Shown: one piece after another, positions 1 to 10,660 of the stretch
Position numbering within the stretch: position 1 is the first letter of the stretch
Layout: each line of letters starts with the position of its first letter
Assembly: GCA_963853835.1 (NCBI GenBank)
Contig: OY970820.1
Location: forward strand, 49,410,407 to 49,474,406
DNA from: Calendula officinalis
Lineage: Eukaryota; Streptophyta; Magnoliopsida; Asterales; Asteraceae
Length of the DNA: 64,000 bases
Direction: 5' to 3'
Program-made: the position numbers and the translations under genes
The notes under the pieces: generated by a model
Databases searched by the model: none
What the model was told of the DNA's origin: nothing
Seen by the model: only the letters and a program-made list of their open reading frames with translations

Positions 1-640
1 ATGTGTGACCTGCATTTAGAGTTGGCGTGATTTTAGCTCTAGCAGGATTTCCACTCGATCCTCGTGAAACATAAGATTGTGATGCCGCTACGAGTGTTTT
101 GATGGATTCACGGAGATCCATTTTTGTAGTGCAAATGTCCTATATTGGAAGATTTCTGAGGGTGAGAACTAGACACATTGTGCATACAAAGAGACTTAAC
201 CCGGGGCAGGACGTTATTATGATTCAATACCGACAAACTCCAAATAAGCAGTCAGTAGATTATGTGCTACGTCCCCTAATAAATTGAAACAAATTCCTGT
301 TGAGAGGAATTTGAGTGGTTGGTGGTGGCGTGCAATTGCTTTACTGGGCCAATAAAGTCTAGTGAAACATTCAACGTATGAATGATCACCTATTTGTATG
401 GTTTCCTGGTTTGTTGACGGTTTGGATGCACTCAAAGGTGTGTTTTCTTAAATTTATCATGTATTCACATCACCTTGCACTCACCTAGTTCTATACCCTA
501 GACGTATACCCTCACATTTACCAGTTGGCAGAAATATTTCCCTGGGAAGGTAAGGCCGGATCTGGCAAACCATGGGAAGGTATTGTCTTATGAAAAGATT
601 ATTCGTTTGTTTATTCATATTGGGTATTTTTGTTTTGATT
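1..640. other. Unassigned edge sequence
   Basis: No domain or LTR boundary could be fixed here. It lies beyond the polypurine tracts at 650-703 of the minus-strand Sirevirus, so it should hold that element's 3' UTR or 3' LTR. I could not match it to the 5' LTR region beginning at 22645. A 72-codon minus-strand reading frame at 217-435 has no recognisable motif. Confidence 0.4.
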
Positions 641-649
641 TTCTAAATT

Positions 650-703
650 TTCTCCCCCTAGAAATAATAATTCTCCCCCTAGAATTAGTATTTCTCCCCC
701 TCG
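650..703 (-). promoter_or_regulatory. Triple polypurine tract of the Sirevirus
   Basis: Read on the minus strand, three GGGGGAGA tracts lie about 20 bp apart (plus-strand C runs near 653-658, 674-679 and 695-700). Repeated polypurine tracts before the 3' LTR are a known Sirevirus feature; they prime plus-strand DNA synthesis. Their position after the third ORF marks the 3' end of the interior of the minus-strand element that begins at 22645. Confidence 0.7.
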
Positions 704-907
704 ACAAAATAAAGGTATGAAAAAGTTGAGAGATTTAAGGACGTACCTTGAACTTTGTCGGAGGGTTGAAGGAGAGTATTTGCGGTGATGATTGATTGAG
801 CATTGTGCTTAATTGTGATGATCGGGTTCTGAATCTGTTTCGATCAAAAGCCATTCCTCAGAATGTTGACACTGTTGAGAGGTAGAATGCCTCCCAACAA
901 ATTAATT

Positions 908-1709
908 TTAACGAGGGTCACCTCTCTGGTTCAGTCGTCTAAGAATAACTGGTTCGTCCGGCCACCATAGTCCATGATATTGGCCAAATTGTTGCGGTGG
1001 GTTCCGAATTTCAGTAGAGTAGGTGGGCGTTTTTCTTCGGTCTCGTACCCCCAGATTAACCTCAAAGTGTCTAATCACTGCGCGCCAGTTTAATCTTTCA
1101 TCAATGGCAGTGATTAGTTTGTCTATGTTGCTTTGTAAGGAGATGTGATCTGGGTTGCTGGGAAGCCTGTTCAAGTGTCACCCCTTTTCTCCAGTTTTTT
1201 CTTGAGGAGTTTAAGTGTACCATCACAGAACTTGGTGATCTCTAAAGCACGAAAGAATTGTGTTTCATTGAATTTGTCTTTGTAGGTCATTCCCAAGTTA
1301 GGTTCACCCAGAATAACAGTTCTCCGACTTTGAATTTCGGAAGGAAGTGATCTGTATGGTGCAGCCAGGTGAACCTTTTCTGTGCCACTCTCAAAAACCA
1401 TTTGTACATCTTCCATTTGAGCAACAAGAGTTTTGACAAGCATGAATTGCTTCAGAGCAGCATGAGCAAAATTTCTCGCAAAATTACTCGTACTTCATTG
1501 TATAGAACTTCTATATCTCGAGGTTCGAGAATATAGAAGTCGCCTTCATCAATGATGTACACTTTTTCGTCTTCTCTGTGAATCTTGAAGATGGTGTACC
1601 AGTAATAGCCAGAGAAGTGGTTGGTCGTGATTTCCAGGAGCTGCTTGATCGATGATTTGTTGTATCTACTTGTTTTGCCCTTTAGATACCACATTGTGAG
1701 ATAGTACAT
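908..1709 (-). pseudogene. Sirevirus third ORF, C-terminal part (broken)
   Basis: Three consecutive minus-strand frames (1709-1452, 1443-1171, 1174-908) read as one decayed protein. The first holds WYTIFKIHREDEKVYII followed by an EGDF..L.P.DIE pattern. The second holds a short VQMVFESG stretch and a FCDGTLKLLKKKLEKR segment. The order of such segments resembles the ORF found downstream of pol in many Asteraceae copia elements; this likeness is from memory, not a search. Function is unknown and it is often called env-like by position only. Frames are broken near 1447 and 1173, so no full product can be made. It continues the ORF fragments at 1901-2593, 3889-5054 and 13292-13890. Confidence 0.55.
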
Positions 1710-1900
1710 TTTCTTTTCTCATGGTGGCAGAATCACCTCTTTGTATAGATCTTGATATATGATAGGTAGCTCTGTCTCCTGGAAGATAGCACTGAAGAGG
1801 TCTTCAACAAATGGTATTTTGATGTGTTGGAATAGGAACTTTTTGGAGATTTTCAAACGACGTTTATTAGCTCTATTTGGCGCCCTCTTTTCGCTATCGG

Positions 1901-2593
1901 TTAAGACCGTACATCGTGTTGAGGAGAAGCAGTTGGTGGTTCCGGTTCTTTGTTTCTGGAGGCAACCAGTGATTCATAATTGTAGAAGAATTTATGATAA
2001 TTTTCTCGAGTGAATGGGACGCGTTCCTCCTCCATTGATTGTTCACTGTCAGAGTTGTCTTCTGGAAGTGGTTCGGTGAAAGCCTCATTCACTATGTGGT
2101 CTTCTTCTGAATCGCTCGGTAGGTCAATCACTGTATACGCCTCTTTCCTCAGAACCGTGTGAATGTTTCGCGAGCGGTTGTTCTCATTCTCAGCATTGAT
2201 AGATTGTAGATGACGCATAGATTGTAGCGTTTGTTCTTTGATCATCTCTGCTGGTGGAAGGCTGTTAATAGGCAAGATATCTTCATTTTCTTCTACTCGC
2301 CACTGGTTGCGTGGTTCAACGTTCAACACCTGGGAGTAATCGAAGTCAACAACGGCCCAATCATCAATATAGTCATCGTCTTGTGGGCCTCCTCCATGTC
2401 CTTGTTGAGAGGAGCTAGTTTGTTGTTGAGATTGACTCCCTCCCGCTGTATAGTGAGAACTGGATCCTCCTTGTTCGAGTCTCCTCCTCTTTCCTCCTCC
2501 CTGAGGATCATTTTCAGGGTCCTCCGGCCTCCAGTGAAGTGGAGTGTCTTGTGAGCAGAGCTCAAGAAATTCTCGTGTGCGAAGGTTGAGCAT
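1901..2593 (-). pseudogene. Sirevirus third ORF, low-complexity middle segment
   Basis: An open frame of 230 codons on the minus strand. The N-terminal part contains the stretch PLHWRPEDPENDPQGG, then a Gln/Ser/Gly-rich run and a long acidic Asp/Glu/Ser-rich stretch. The motif WRPEDP recurs in the fragment at 4414-5054 (EWRPEDPQQQQ), so the two segments are related or partly duplicated. There is no membrane segment or enzyme motif. It lies between the solo LTR (2776-3831) and the C-terminal pieces at 908-1709, in the order expected for one gene read from high to low coordinates. It is probably a relic; the role of the protein is unknown. Confidence 0.5.
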
Positions 2594-2775
2594 CTCTTTA
2601 AGTTCTTAAAGTGAGAATGGACGAGATGCTTCCAGAAGCCACTCAGAGCTCCTTTGACCTTGGGCCGGAGGAGGAGGAATATATGCTATTCTACTTTTAA
2701 GGTTCGCCACCTTGTGTTAACGGTTTCTAGTGCTGAAGCGATATGCGGTATGAGCTGTAGATCTGGGGTTGGGAT

Positions 2776-3831
2776 TGTTGGAATTATGTGCACAGTTAGT
2801 CAACCTATGATGATACATCCATGCCTACGAAACACTTAAGGGTCACACCGGTGAGTGCATGTAATACGAGCAAGATATGCAATGATACTACGAAGAAGAA
2901 TGATTCATAATAGTCATTATGAATCAGTTAAGTATTAAGTTAAGTTTAACTTACTACTGGATTAGTTTAACTAACTAATTAATACAAGTATTTGTACATT
3001 TATTAGTTGAGTAAATATACAATGTGTTAATTAAAGATTATCCATGATATGATTTAAAGCTATTAAATCATATAGTGATTGGATATTATTATTGTCTAAT
3101 TAATTGTTAAAGGTATAAAACACAAGTATATATATTTCGTGTATATGGGTACCGAAATATATAAGTGTATAATACTAAGGCATTTGATAATTAAATGTGA
3201 GATTAATAACTAGTAAATCTATATGGGATGAAAGTGTAAAAGGAAATTTTAATTAAAGATCTAATCTTAATTAAACTAGAGGGTTCTAAGCGCAACTCAT
3301 TTAACTATAAATAAGAGGCTTAGGGTAACCCTAAAACCCCTTGTAGCACCTCACGAAAATCTTCCCCCTCCTCCCTCTAGGCTTCGGCCGAACACACCCC
3401 AAGACACAAGCTTTGTGTTCTTCGTTCTTCGTGTTCTTCGAGTTTCGAAGTACAATCATTGCTTAGATCAACTAGAAGGTCACTCGATTTGTTCATCATC
3501 AGTGGACTATCTTAAGCAAGCAATAAGGTATGTTTTGGGAAACCGTTTTCTCCCTCTCCCTCTTGTTCGACGGACGAACCAAGAACCCTAGGGTTCTTGG
3601 TCAGTGTTCGACGGTACAAGGTTTCTTTCCTTGTTAATCTAATCTAGAATTCCGACATCCCAATCTTTTAAGGTTTAAGGATTAGGTTTAATCCCAGATC
3701 CGCTTTTAGGGATTAAATCAGCTAGTTGGTTTTAACCGGTCAAGAACACCTTCATGTTCTTACCAGTATGGACGAACCAAGCATACTAGGAGGTTGACCC
3801 AAGTGATCAATCAATTTAATGAAACCCTTCA
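2776..3831 (+). mobile_element. Solo LTR of the element A family
   Basis: This 1056 bp sequence begins TGTTGGAATTATGTGCAC and ends CCCTTCA. It is flanked by a perfect 5 bp duplication GGGAT (2771-2775 and 3832-3836). It is clearly related along its length to the LTRs of element A (5055-6186 and 12161-13291) but more diverged, so it is a separate insertion reduced to one LTR by recombination. A TATA-like AACTATAAATAAGAGG lies near 3303-3318, in the same place as in element A. It is inserted in the third ORF of the Sirevirus. Confidence 0.9.
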
Positions 3832-3888
3832 GGGATTGGGGTGGTGGTGGTAGTGGTAGCCTCTGATACTATAGTTTGTGTTGGGGGG

Positions 3889-5054
3889 TCATTTCAATTG
3901 AAGACGGTGGAGTGACGATGACCCTCGAGGCAATACCGGTGGTGATAGAGATGGTTTGTGGAATGATGTTGTGGTTGGTGGGATGGTGGTTATGGTGGTT
4001 GGTATGGTAGTTGTGGATGGTGGTATGGTAGATGTGATTGGTGGGATGGAAGTTGTGAGTGGTGGAATTGTAGAGATTGTTGGAGGTATGGTAGTGATGG
4101 TTGACGAGATGTTAGATGTGATTGGTGGTATGGTAGTTGTGGTTGGTGGTATGGTAGTTGTGGTTGTTGGGATGGTCGATGTGATTGGTAGTATGGTAGT
4201 TGTGGTTGGTGGGATGGTAGATGTGATTGGTGGTATGGTGGATGTTATTGGTTGGATGGTAGAGGTGATTGGTGATAGAACGGTGGATGCAATAGTCGTG
4301 GAAGGTAAGGTAGAATGAGATACTGTTGAGGGTGGTAGTTGTGTGTGTTGTTGGGATGGTAGATTCAAGAAAAGGGGATCATGGAAGGGATTTGGTGATC
4401 CTTGTGGTGGTGGTCAAGGTGGTGCGTCCGGGCGATCAGAATCTGTGGCAGAATCTGATGATGAGGAGGATGAGGAAGGTTCAGTGGTTCGAGTAGGTGG
4501 AGTGATAATGGGTTGTGTGGGTGGAGTTACAATTGGTTGAGTTGGTGGAGATGGGAGCTGTTGAGAGGATGGAGTGGCAACCGACTGACTTCCGGAGGCA
4601 CCTCTGTTTGTAATGCGAAGTCGTTTTGAACGTTGAGTTGCCGGCGGTTGTCGTTGCGCACCTCGTGCAGCTGGTTGTAGTGGAGGTTGTTGTTGAACTG
4701 CCGGTTGGTGAGGTTGGGGTTCTTGTTGACCCGCTGGTTGTGCTTGTTGTTGTTGGGGATCTTCCGGTCTCCATTCAGGATAATGAGCATCCCGGTATTG
4801 TCTGATAACATCAGGATTGATGTCACCAAGTTTAAGCAGTTCGAGTGGGACTGGTGCTGCAGGAACAGTGGAACCACTATCTTTTCGAAAATACGCAACA
4901 CGAGGTGGTTTAAATTGATTTGCAGTATCTCGTCTGTGAATAGTTGGATAACGGTTCATGAAATGTTCAATAAGAATGGACCAGAACCTCGGGTAGATCA
5001 GATAGTTCGGAATTTTGGATTTGGCAATTGTGAATTCTTCCCAAAGATAGTCAG
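3889..5054 (-). pseudogene. Sirevirus third ORF segment with Pro/Thr repeat tract
   Basis: One minus-strand frame runs from 5054 to 3889 and is broken only by a TGA at 4416-4414. The upper part contains YPRFWSILIEHFMNRYP and then a Gln/Pro-rich and Ser/Asp-rich stretch. After the TGA comes a repeat of about 7 residues (ITSTIPP, TTTTIPP) spanning roughly 3930-4330, a mucin-like Pro/Thr tract made by DNA slippage repeats. The N-terminal end joins in frame, across the GTCAG duplication, to the fragment at 13292-13432, so this was one ORF before element A inserted. Function is unknown. Large plus-strand frames over the repeat are antisense shadows. Confidence 0.6.
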
Positions 5055-6186
5055 TGAAGGAATTATGTGCACAGTCAGTCAACCTATGATGATACATACA
5101 TACCTACGAAACACTTAAGGGTCACACCGGTGAGTACATGTAATACGAACAAGTTATGCAATGATACTACGAAGAGGAATGATTCATAATAGTCATTATG
5201 AATCAGTTAAGTATTAAGTTAAGTTTAACTTATTACTAGATTAGTTTAACTAACTAATTAATACAAGTAGTTGTACATTTACTAGTTGAGTAAATATACA
5301 ATGTGTTAATTAAAGGTTATCCATGATATGATTTAAAGCTATTAAATCACATAGTAATTGGATAATATTATTGTGTAAATTATATAAAGGTTATTATATA
5401 ATTAACTATTAAAAGTATAAATACAAGTCTATATATTTCGTGTATATGGGTACCGAAATTATATTGCGTTAATACTAGACATTTGATAGTTAAGTGCAAC
5501 AATAATAAACTAGTTAAACTATAAGGGATGAAAGTGTAAAAGGATAAGTTTAATTAAGAGATTAATCTAAATTAAACTAGAAGGGCCCTAAGTGAAAGTC
5601 CATCTATTATAAATTGAGGGCTTAGGCATCACTTATTAGGTTACACCTACACAAGCCGAAAAACCCTTGCCCCTTTACCCCTTTCGGCCGAAACAAGAAC
5701 ACCATCACTTGGTGTTCTTCGTTCTTCGTGTTCTTCGTTCGTTCTTCGTGTTCTTCGAGTTTCGAAGATCCAAGATCGAAGCAAGTGATCATCTAGAGGA
5801 TCGTTCGTCGTGTTCATCATCAGTTGATTTATCTTAAGCATTAACCTAAGGTATGATTCATGGAACACTCTTTCTTCCTCTCCTCTTGTTCGAAGTCGAA
5901 CCAAGAACCCTAGGGTTCTTGGTAGTAGTCGACGAACACACAAGTATGTGTGTGTTCGAGTTCTTCGAACAAGGTTTCTTACTTGTTAACCTAATCTAGT
6001 TCTCCAACATCCCAATCCTTTAGGGTTTAAGGATTAGGTTTAATCCCAGTTCCGCTTTTAGTGATTGAATCAGCTAGTTGGTTTTAACCGGTCAAGAACA
6101 AGTTCATGTTCTTGGTCAGTATGGTCGAACCAAGTATACTAGGAGGTTGACCCAAGTGGTCGATCAGTGTTATGTGAAACCTTACA
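5055..6186 (+). repeat. Element A 5' LTR
   Basis: 1132 bp, from TGAAGGAATTATGTG to CCTTACA. A TATA-like CTATTATAAATTGAGGG lies near 5605-5621 and probably sets the start of the genomic RNA. Downstream are tandem TTCGTTCTTCGTG pieces (about 5715-5765) and the CTAGGGTTCTTGG segment. It has the same layout as the 3' copy and the solo LTR at 2776. Confidence 0.92.
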
Positions 6187-6187
6187 G

Positions 6188-6199
6188 TGGTATCAGAGC
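6188..6199 (+). promoter_or_regulatory. Primer-binding site, element A
   Basis: TGGTATCAGAGC begins one base after the 5' LTR. It is the standard plant copia primer site complementary to the 3' end of initiator Met tRNA, and it fixes the element's orientation as plus. Confidence 0.92.
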
Positions 6200-6321
6200 G
6201 TTGGTTTATAGATCTAGACTAGATTAACAAAGATTGTTTGTTTACTTTAATTTTAAGTTTTTTTTTTCAAGTTTTTCTTCTTCTTCTTCATGTTTTTCGA
6301 AAAAGAGGGAAGAAACCCTAA

Positions 6322-7019
6322 GACCAAGAACATTAAACTAGTCTAAGTTTAATTGGTCAAGAAGGTTTATAGTAAACCCTAGAAATTTTCGAAAATACCT
6401 AGAATGAACCCTAGGATCAAGTATATTAAACAAGATATGTTTAATTGATCAAAAGAATTCTTTCCTTAATCCCTTAAATTTTCGTGACCAAGGAAGAACC
6501 CTAGGATCAAGTATGTTAAACAAGATTTGTTTAATTGATCAAACGGATTCTTTCGTAAACCATTAGAGATTTCGAAATCTAGAGGAATACTTGGACACCA
6601 AGTTTATTAAACTAGCCTAAGTTTAATTGGTGGAAAAGTTTCCTACCCTTAAGTTTTCGAAAACCCTAAAGAACCCTAGAACATTAAACTAGTTTAAGTT
6701 TAATAGTTTAAAAGTATTAATTAGGATAATAATCTAAAACCTAGTCAATTAGACAAGTTTATGTCTAATAGGTTTAATTATTATTTTGATAGATTTATTA
6801 AAGCTAGTTCTTTAAACCTAGTAATTTAGACAAAGTTTTATTGTCTATAAGGTTTAATTTAAAGAGTTTAAATAAATTTATTAAAAGTTATAATCTATCT
6901 TAGAATTTAAACAAAGTTTATTGTTTAATAGGATTGATTAAAATTAGTCTTTTAATTAAAAATAATATCTTTGATCAAGAAAGTCAAAACCCTAGTTTTG
7001 ATTGGTCAAAAACAAGATT
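6322..7019 (+). repeat. Nine-copy bulged hairpin array in the leader of element A
   Basis: Nine hairpins follow each other at about 6322-6358, 6415-6450, 6505-6540, 6596-6632, 6675-6709, 6737-6775, 6814-6855, 6895-6935 and 6971-7019. Most share one layout: lower stem of 5-7 bp, a 5-base left bulge beginning AG, an upper stem of 7-9 bp and a 5-7 base loop. Examples of lower stems: GACCA/TGGTC, GATCA/TGATC, CACCA/TGGTG, AACCT/AGGTT. Upper stems: ATTAAACT/AGTTTAAT, ATTAGAC/GTCTAAT, GTCAAAAC/GTTTTGAT. Stems change on both sides together. The fifth copy has a weak lower stem. The array lies in the transcribed leader, upstream of gag. Role unknown; packaging, translation control or dimerisation are possible. 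Confidence 0.7.
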
Positions 7020-8255
7020 AGGGTTCATCTAGTTAATTTAGGGAATTGATAAAGAAGATGTTAATTTTTAAGTTCTAAAATTAACAAGATGTATTTAATT
7101 ATGTATTTATATATATGTATTTAATTTTTCGGAATTTTTATAATTAGGTAAAATTGAATTTTAAAGGATATAATAAGTTTATACGTATTTTAATTAGATT
7201 AAGTTAAAATACACATGTATAAGCTAGATGTAATATTTTTATTAGAATGTTACAAGTTTATTATAAAATATATATATATTCGAATTTTAAATATTAAATA
7301 CAAGATGAATTGGAACAACTAAAAGGGGTAATGTTATTTTGATCTAATATTATAATTAGTTATTGTATAAGTTATAATATAATTAAAACTAGAAAGTACA
7401 AAGTTATGATTTAATTATAACTAGAAATTGTACAAGTTGAAATTATATGATTAACTAGAAATATACAAAGTTATATATATTAAGGTGTATAAAGTTATAA
7501 GTTATTATAACTAGTTAATTATACAAGTATAATATAAGTATTTTACAAGTTATGTAATATACTAGAATAATGATTAAGTGAAAATAACAAGAACCTATAT
7601 TTAACTAGTTCAAGTTGAATATAAGAAAAGTTTAAACAAACTAAGAATTATTATATATAGTTTTTATATAATAAGTTTATTAGTTTTCACCAAGTATAAA
7701 CCGGTTATTGTGTTAGCTTAAGTTTCATCATGGTTGTTGAAGCTAGTGGGAGCTACACAAGAAAATCACAAAGTTTGTAAGTGTATCGTTAAGACATAAG
7801 TTTTGGTCGAATCTAATAAGTCATAAGAAATGTTTGATTTCATTATTAGACATATGGAAAACTAGATGTGTTAAACTAGGTTTATGTTTCAAGTTCATGA
7901 ATCATAAAAGTTTTAAAAGTTTAACATAAGTTTTATAAGTTTTTCAAGTAATATAAAACAAGTAAGTTTTATTAGAAATAAGATTTTTCAAAAAATCTAG
8001 TAAAACGTTTTGTACACCTCATTTTAGGTATACATGTAAAATCGTGTAAATTCTTGAAACTATAAGTTTTAAAGAATAGTTCTTAAGTTTTAAAAAGGTG
8101 TCTTGTAGAACTCTTCAATTCACAAGTCACACATTTTAAACAAGGATTAAGATTGGAATAAAAGTTTAAGTTTAGTTTAAGACTTAAACAAACCCAAGAA
8201 AATCTTAGATCTAAGTACTATCCACCTAATGGAACACCTCACTTGTTAAACGATA
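7020..8255 (+). other. AT-rich non-coding leader of element A
   Basis: No ORF or protein motif was seen. The stretch is AT-rich with many short local inverted repeats, for example GTTAATTT/AAATTAAC near 7060-7085. It is part of the roughly 2.5 kb leader between the primer site and gag, which is very long for a copia element. Confidence 0.5.
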
Positions 8256-8259
8256 TTCA

Positions 8260-8425
8260 TATTGTAAGGATAAAGAACCTTAGATATGGATTCAAATCAT
8301 TGCGAGTGTTAGGGTGCGTAAGGTTCTGTGATAATCGGGAGTCCCGGCGCAGAGCATCGCACTGTCTTAGATGGTCTGATCTACTTTGGTGATAATCGGG
8401 AGTCCCGGCCAAAAAGTACTTGAGT
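8260..8425 (+). repeat. Paired GATAAT / CGGGAGTCCCG hairpin motif, element A
   Basis: The block GATAATCGGGAGTCCCGG occurs twice (about 8330-8347 and 8391-8409). In each copy CGGGA and TCCCG pair around one base, GATAAT forms a left bulge, and the flanks form a different closing stem: TTCTGTG with CGCAGAG in the first, CTTTGG with CCAAAAAG (bulged) in the second. The first copy is preceded by a wider stem AGAACCTTA/TAAGGTTCT (about 8266-8334). Identical cores inside different paired stems suggest a structured RNA module just upstream of gag. Confidence 0.6.
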
Positions 8426-8719
8426 AGAATAAACATACTAGACTTTATTACTAACTTAGAAATGTACAATTAGATTGTACAAAGTTGTAATAAGTTATAA
8501 GTCTAAAGATTCTACGACCCCTAGGAATCGTGTCAAGTCTTGATACGATCGGTAAGGAAGTTACCTACCAGAAATAGCATGTCTCGTCGGGAAGTGCCCA
8601 AACCTTGCGGCGAGAATGTGATATATAGATCCTAGGCCTAAAATATTAATTATGGGTTTATAATATATTTTAGAGAATGTTTATTGATGATTACTAATTA
8701 AACTGGGTTTGATTTGTAG

Positions 8720-9729
8720 ATGGCAGCAACAAACGTGATTGCGACAACAAGTACCAATAATCTCTCACTTCGCTCAATCCTCGAAAGGACAAGTTGACTG
8801 GGTCAAACTTTCTCAACTGGGAGCGCAATTTTCGTATTGTGCTCATGCATGAGAGAAAGTGGTATGTCTTGGAGAGAGCAGTACCAAACAGCCCTGCTGT
8901 TAATGCCAGAGCTGAAACGAGGCAAGCTTATGATAAGCATGTCAGTGATGCATTAGATGTGAGCTGTCTGATGCTCGCCACTATGAGTCCTGAGTTACAA
9001 GAGGGACTTATGGATGTGCCTGCATTTGAGATGATCCAGCAACTTAGGGATTCATTTCAAAAGCAAGCTCGCACTGAGAGGTTTGACATCAATCGAGCCT
9101 TCAACTCTTGCAAGATGGTCAAAGGAACGCCGGTGAGTGCCCACGTCATGAAAATGAAAGGACACATGGATCACCTCGCTAGACTTGGTCACCCCATACC
9201 GTTGCAAATGGCAACATATACTATACTCAACTCGTTGTTTGATGACTACAAGTCTTTTGTGGTCAACTACAACATGCATAATATGGAGAAATCCATTGCT
9301 GAGCTACATTCCATGCTCAAGACAGCTGAGTTGAGTTTGGGGACCAAATCTAAGGACGTTCTCTTGATCGGTAATGGCGGTGGCGGTGGGAAGAAGAGAA
9401 AAGGGCATGGTGGTAAAGGAAAGGGTAAAACCTATCCTAACCAAGGAGTGCCAAATGGTAAAGGTGTCAAACAAAAGGTCAAGAAGGTTAAGCCTAACAC
9501 TGGAAGGACCGAGAACCGGTGCTTCAAGTGTGGTGAGGCTGGGCATTGGAAAAGAAATTGTCCAAAGGGTGCAAGTGGTAGTGGAGGGAACGCAAGTTCC
9601 TCAGGTAACACAACCACACTTCTTAATCACTTTAAAATACTTGTAAAGTACGTTACGAGTAATCTAACTTTTGCAATCGTTTATTGCAGGAGGAGATGGA
9701 AAGTGATAGTGACCAGCTTGAGATGGTGA
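8720..9729 (+). pseudogene. gag: Copia gag, element A (frameshifted N terminus)
   Basis: ATG at 8720 begins MAATNVIATTS and runs into a stop about 24 codons on. A one-base loss near 8777-8784 separates it from the long frame beginning TGSNFLNWERNF. From there the protein is a copia-type capsid (retrotransposon gag family), including the MLATMSPELQ region and ILNSL, then a Lys/Gly-rich basic tail and one zinc knuckle CFKCGEAGHWKRNC (about 9521-9562), which binds genomic RNA. The frame ends at 9729. A possible intron (GTAACA at 9605 to TTGCAG at 9689) would change the C terminus but leads to a stop soon after. No pol follows. Gag forms the cytoplasmic particle in which reverse transcription takes place. 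The frameshift may be decay or programmed; decay is simpler. Confidence 0.75.
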
Positions 9730-10200
9730 TGATCCCGCGAGCACCAAGTTTTTATAATTCAGTATTTTGGTGGATTCGTTTTTAAACAATTTTACTTTAT
9801 TGTTTGGATAATTTTATTTTTGTTAAAACAAGTTTCATTTTGGTTTTAATTAAATTTCGAATCCATGGTTGAATTATATTGTGTGCATGTGTGATAATTA
9901 CACTAGTCAAGGTTTATGACTAGATTGTAAGTCAAGTTTTGATTTACTTATATTTCATGTTTATATTTATATTTGTTTGATTGTTGTATAAATAATGTCT
10001 TGATAGCTCAAGGTATTTAGATACTAGTAATTAGAAAGTTTTTTTTTAATGAAAGTATTTAAGAGTTTTATGGAAGCATAAGGTTCAAAGGTTATTGAAC
10101 TTAGTTAAAACATCTTAAGTAATAGTCATTACTTATGATACAAAGTTTTAAAGTATTAGTATTAATATAGTATGATTATATTGGATATAATCAAGATAGA
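9730..10200 (+). other. Non-coding interior of element A
   Basis: AT-rich with no coding signal, where protease and integrase would normally begin. Local hairpins are visible, such as GTTCAA/TTGAAC near 10090, AAGTAAT/ATTACTT near 10117 and TGATTATAT/ATATAATCA at about 10172-10192. Confidence 0.5.
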
Positions 10201-10660
10201 CTTTAAGAGTATTATTACGAGTCTTTTATACTTGTAGTAAAGGTTTTAATGAAGTCATAATTCCCTAGTAGGAATAATTGGATATTCATATAATCCAACT
10301 AAAATGACTTAGACATTAATCAACTCTTAAAAGGGACAAACTATATTAAAGCATTTAAGAATTAAAAGGTATTATTGCAAGTCTTTTATACTTGTAATAA
10401 AAATAATATTTAATCAAGTCATAATTCCCTAATAGGAACAATGGATGTTTGAGAAATTCAAGTAATGACTTTGGCATTAAATAAGATTCTTAAAAGAATA
10501 CTAATGTGTTTAATAATTGGAAGTATCGTTTCAAGTGTTCTATACTTATTAGACACGATAATCTATAAAGGTCATGATTCCCTAAAAAAGGAATGTTTGG
10601 ATATTCGCAAATCCAAAGGATGATCTTAATTATTGATAGAATTCTTAAAAGATTAAACTA
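10201..10660 (+). repeat. Three-copy branched stem module, element A
   Basis: Three related units of about 145 bp (about 10201-10335, 10357-10500, 10510-10655). Each has a first hairpin and then a three-way junction. The junction stem is AAGTCAT/ATGACTT in the first two copies and AGGTCAT/ATGATCT in the third. Inside are a hairpin ATTCC...GGAAT and a second hairpin whose arms differ: GGATA...AATCC type in copy 1, TTGA/TCAA in copy 2, TTTGGAT/ATCCAAA in copy 3. The structure is kept while sequence changes, which suggests selection on RNA folding or constrained duplication. Function unknown. Confidence 0.6.

Noticed and set aside
3956..4318. Plus-strand frame of Val/Gly/Met repeats
   Set aside because: Antisense of the ITSTIPP repeat of the third ORF; all frames stay open in this kind of repeat.
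8777..8784. Programmed frameshift in gag of element A
   Set aside because: No slippery heptamer with a downstream structure was recognised; a one-base deletion in a short A run is simpler.
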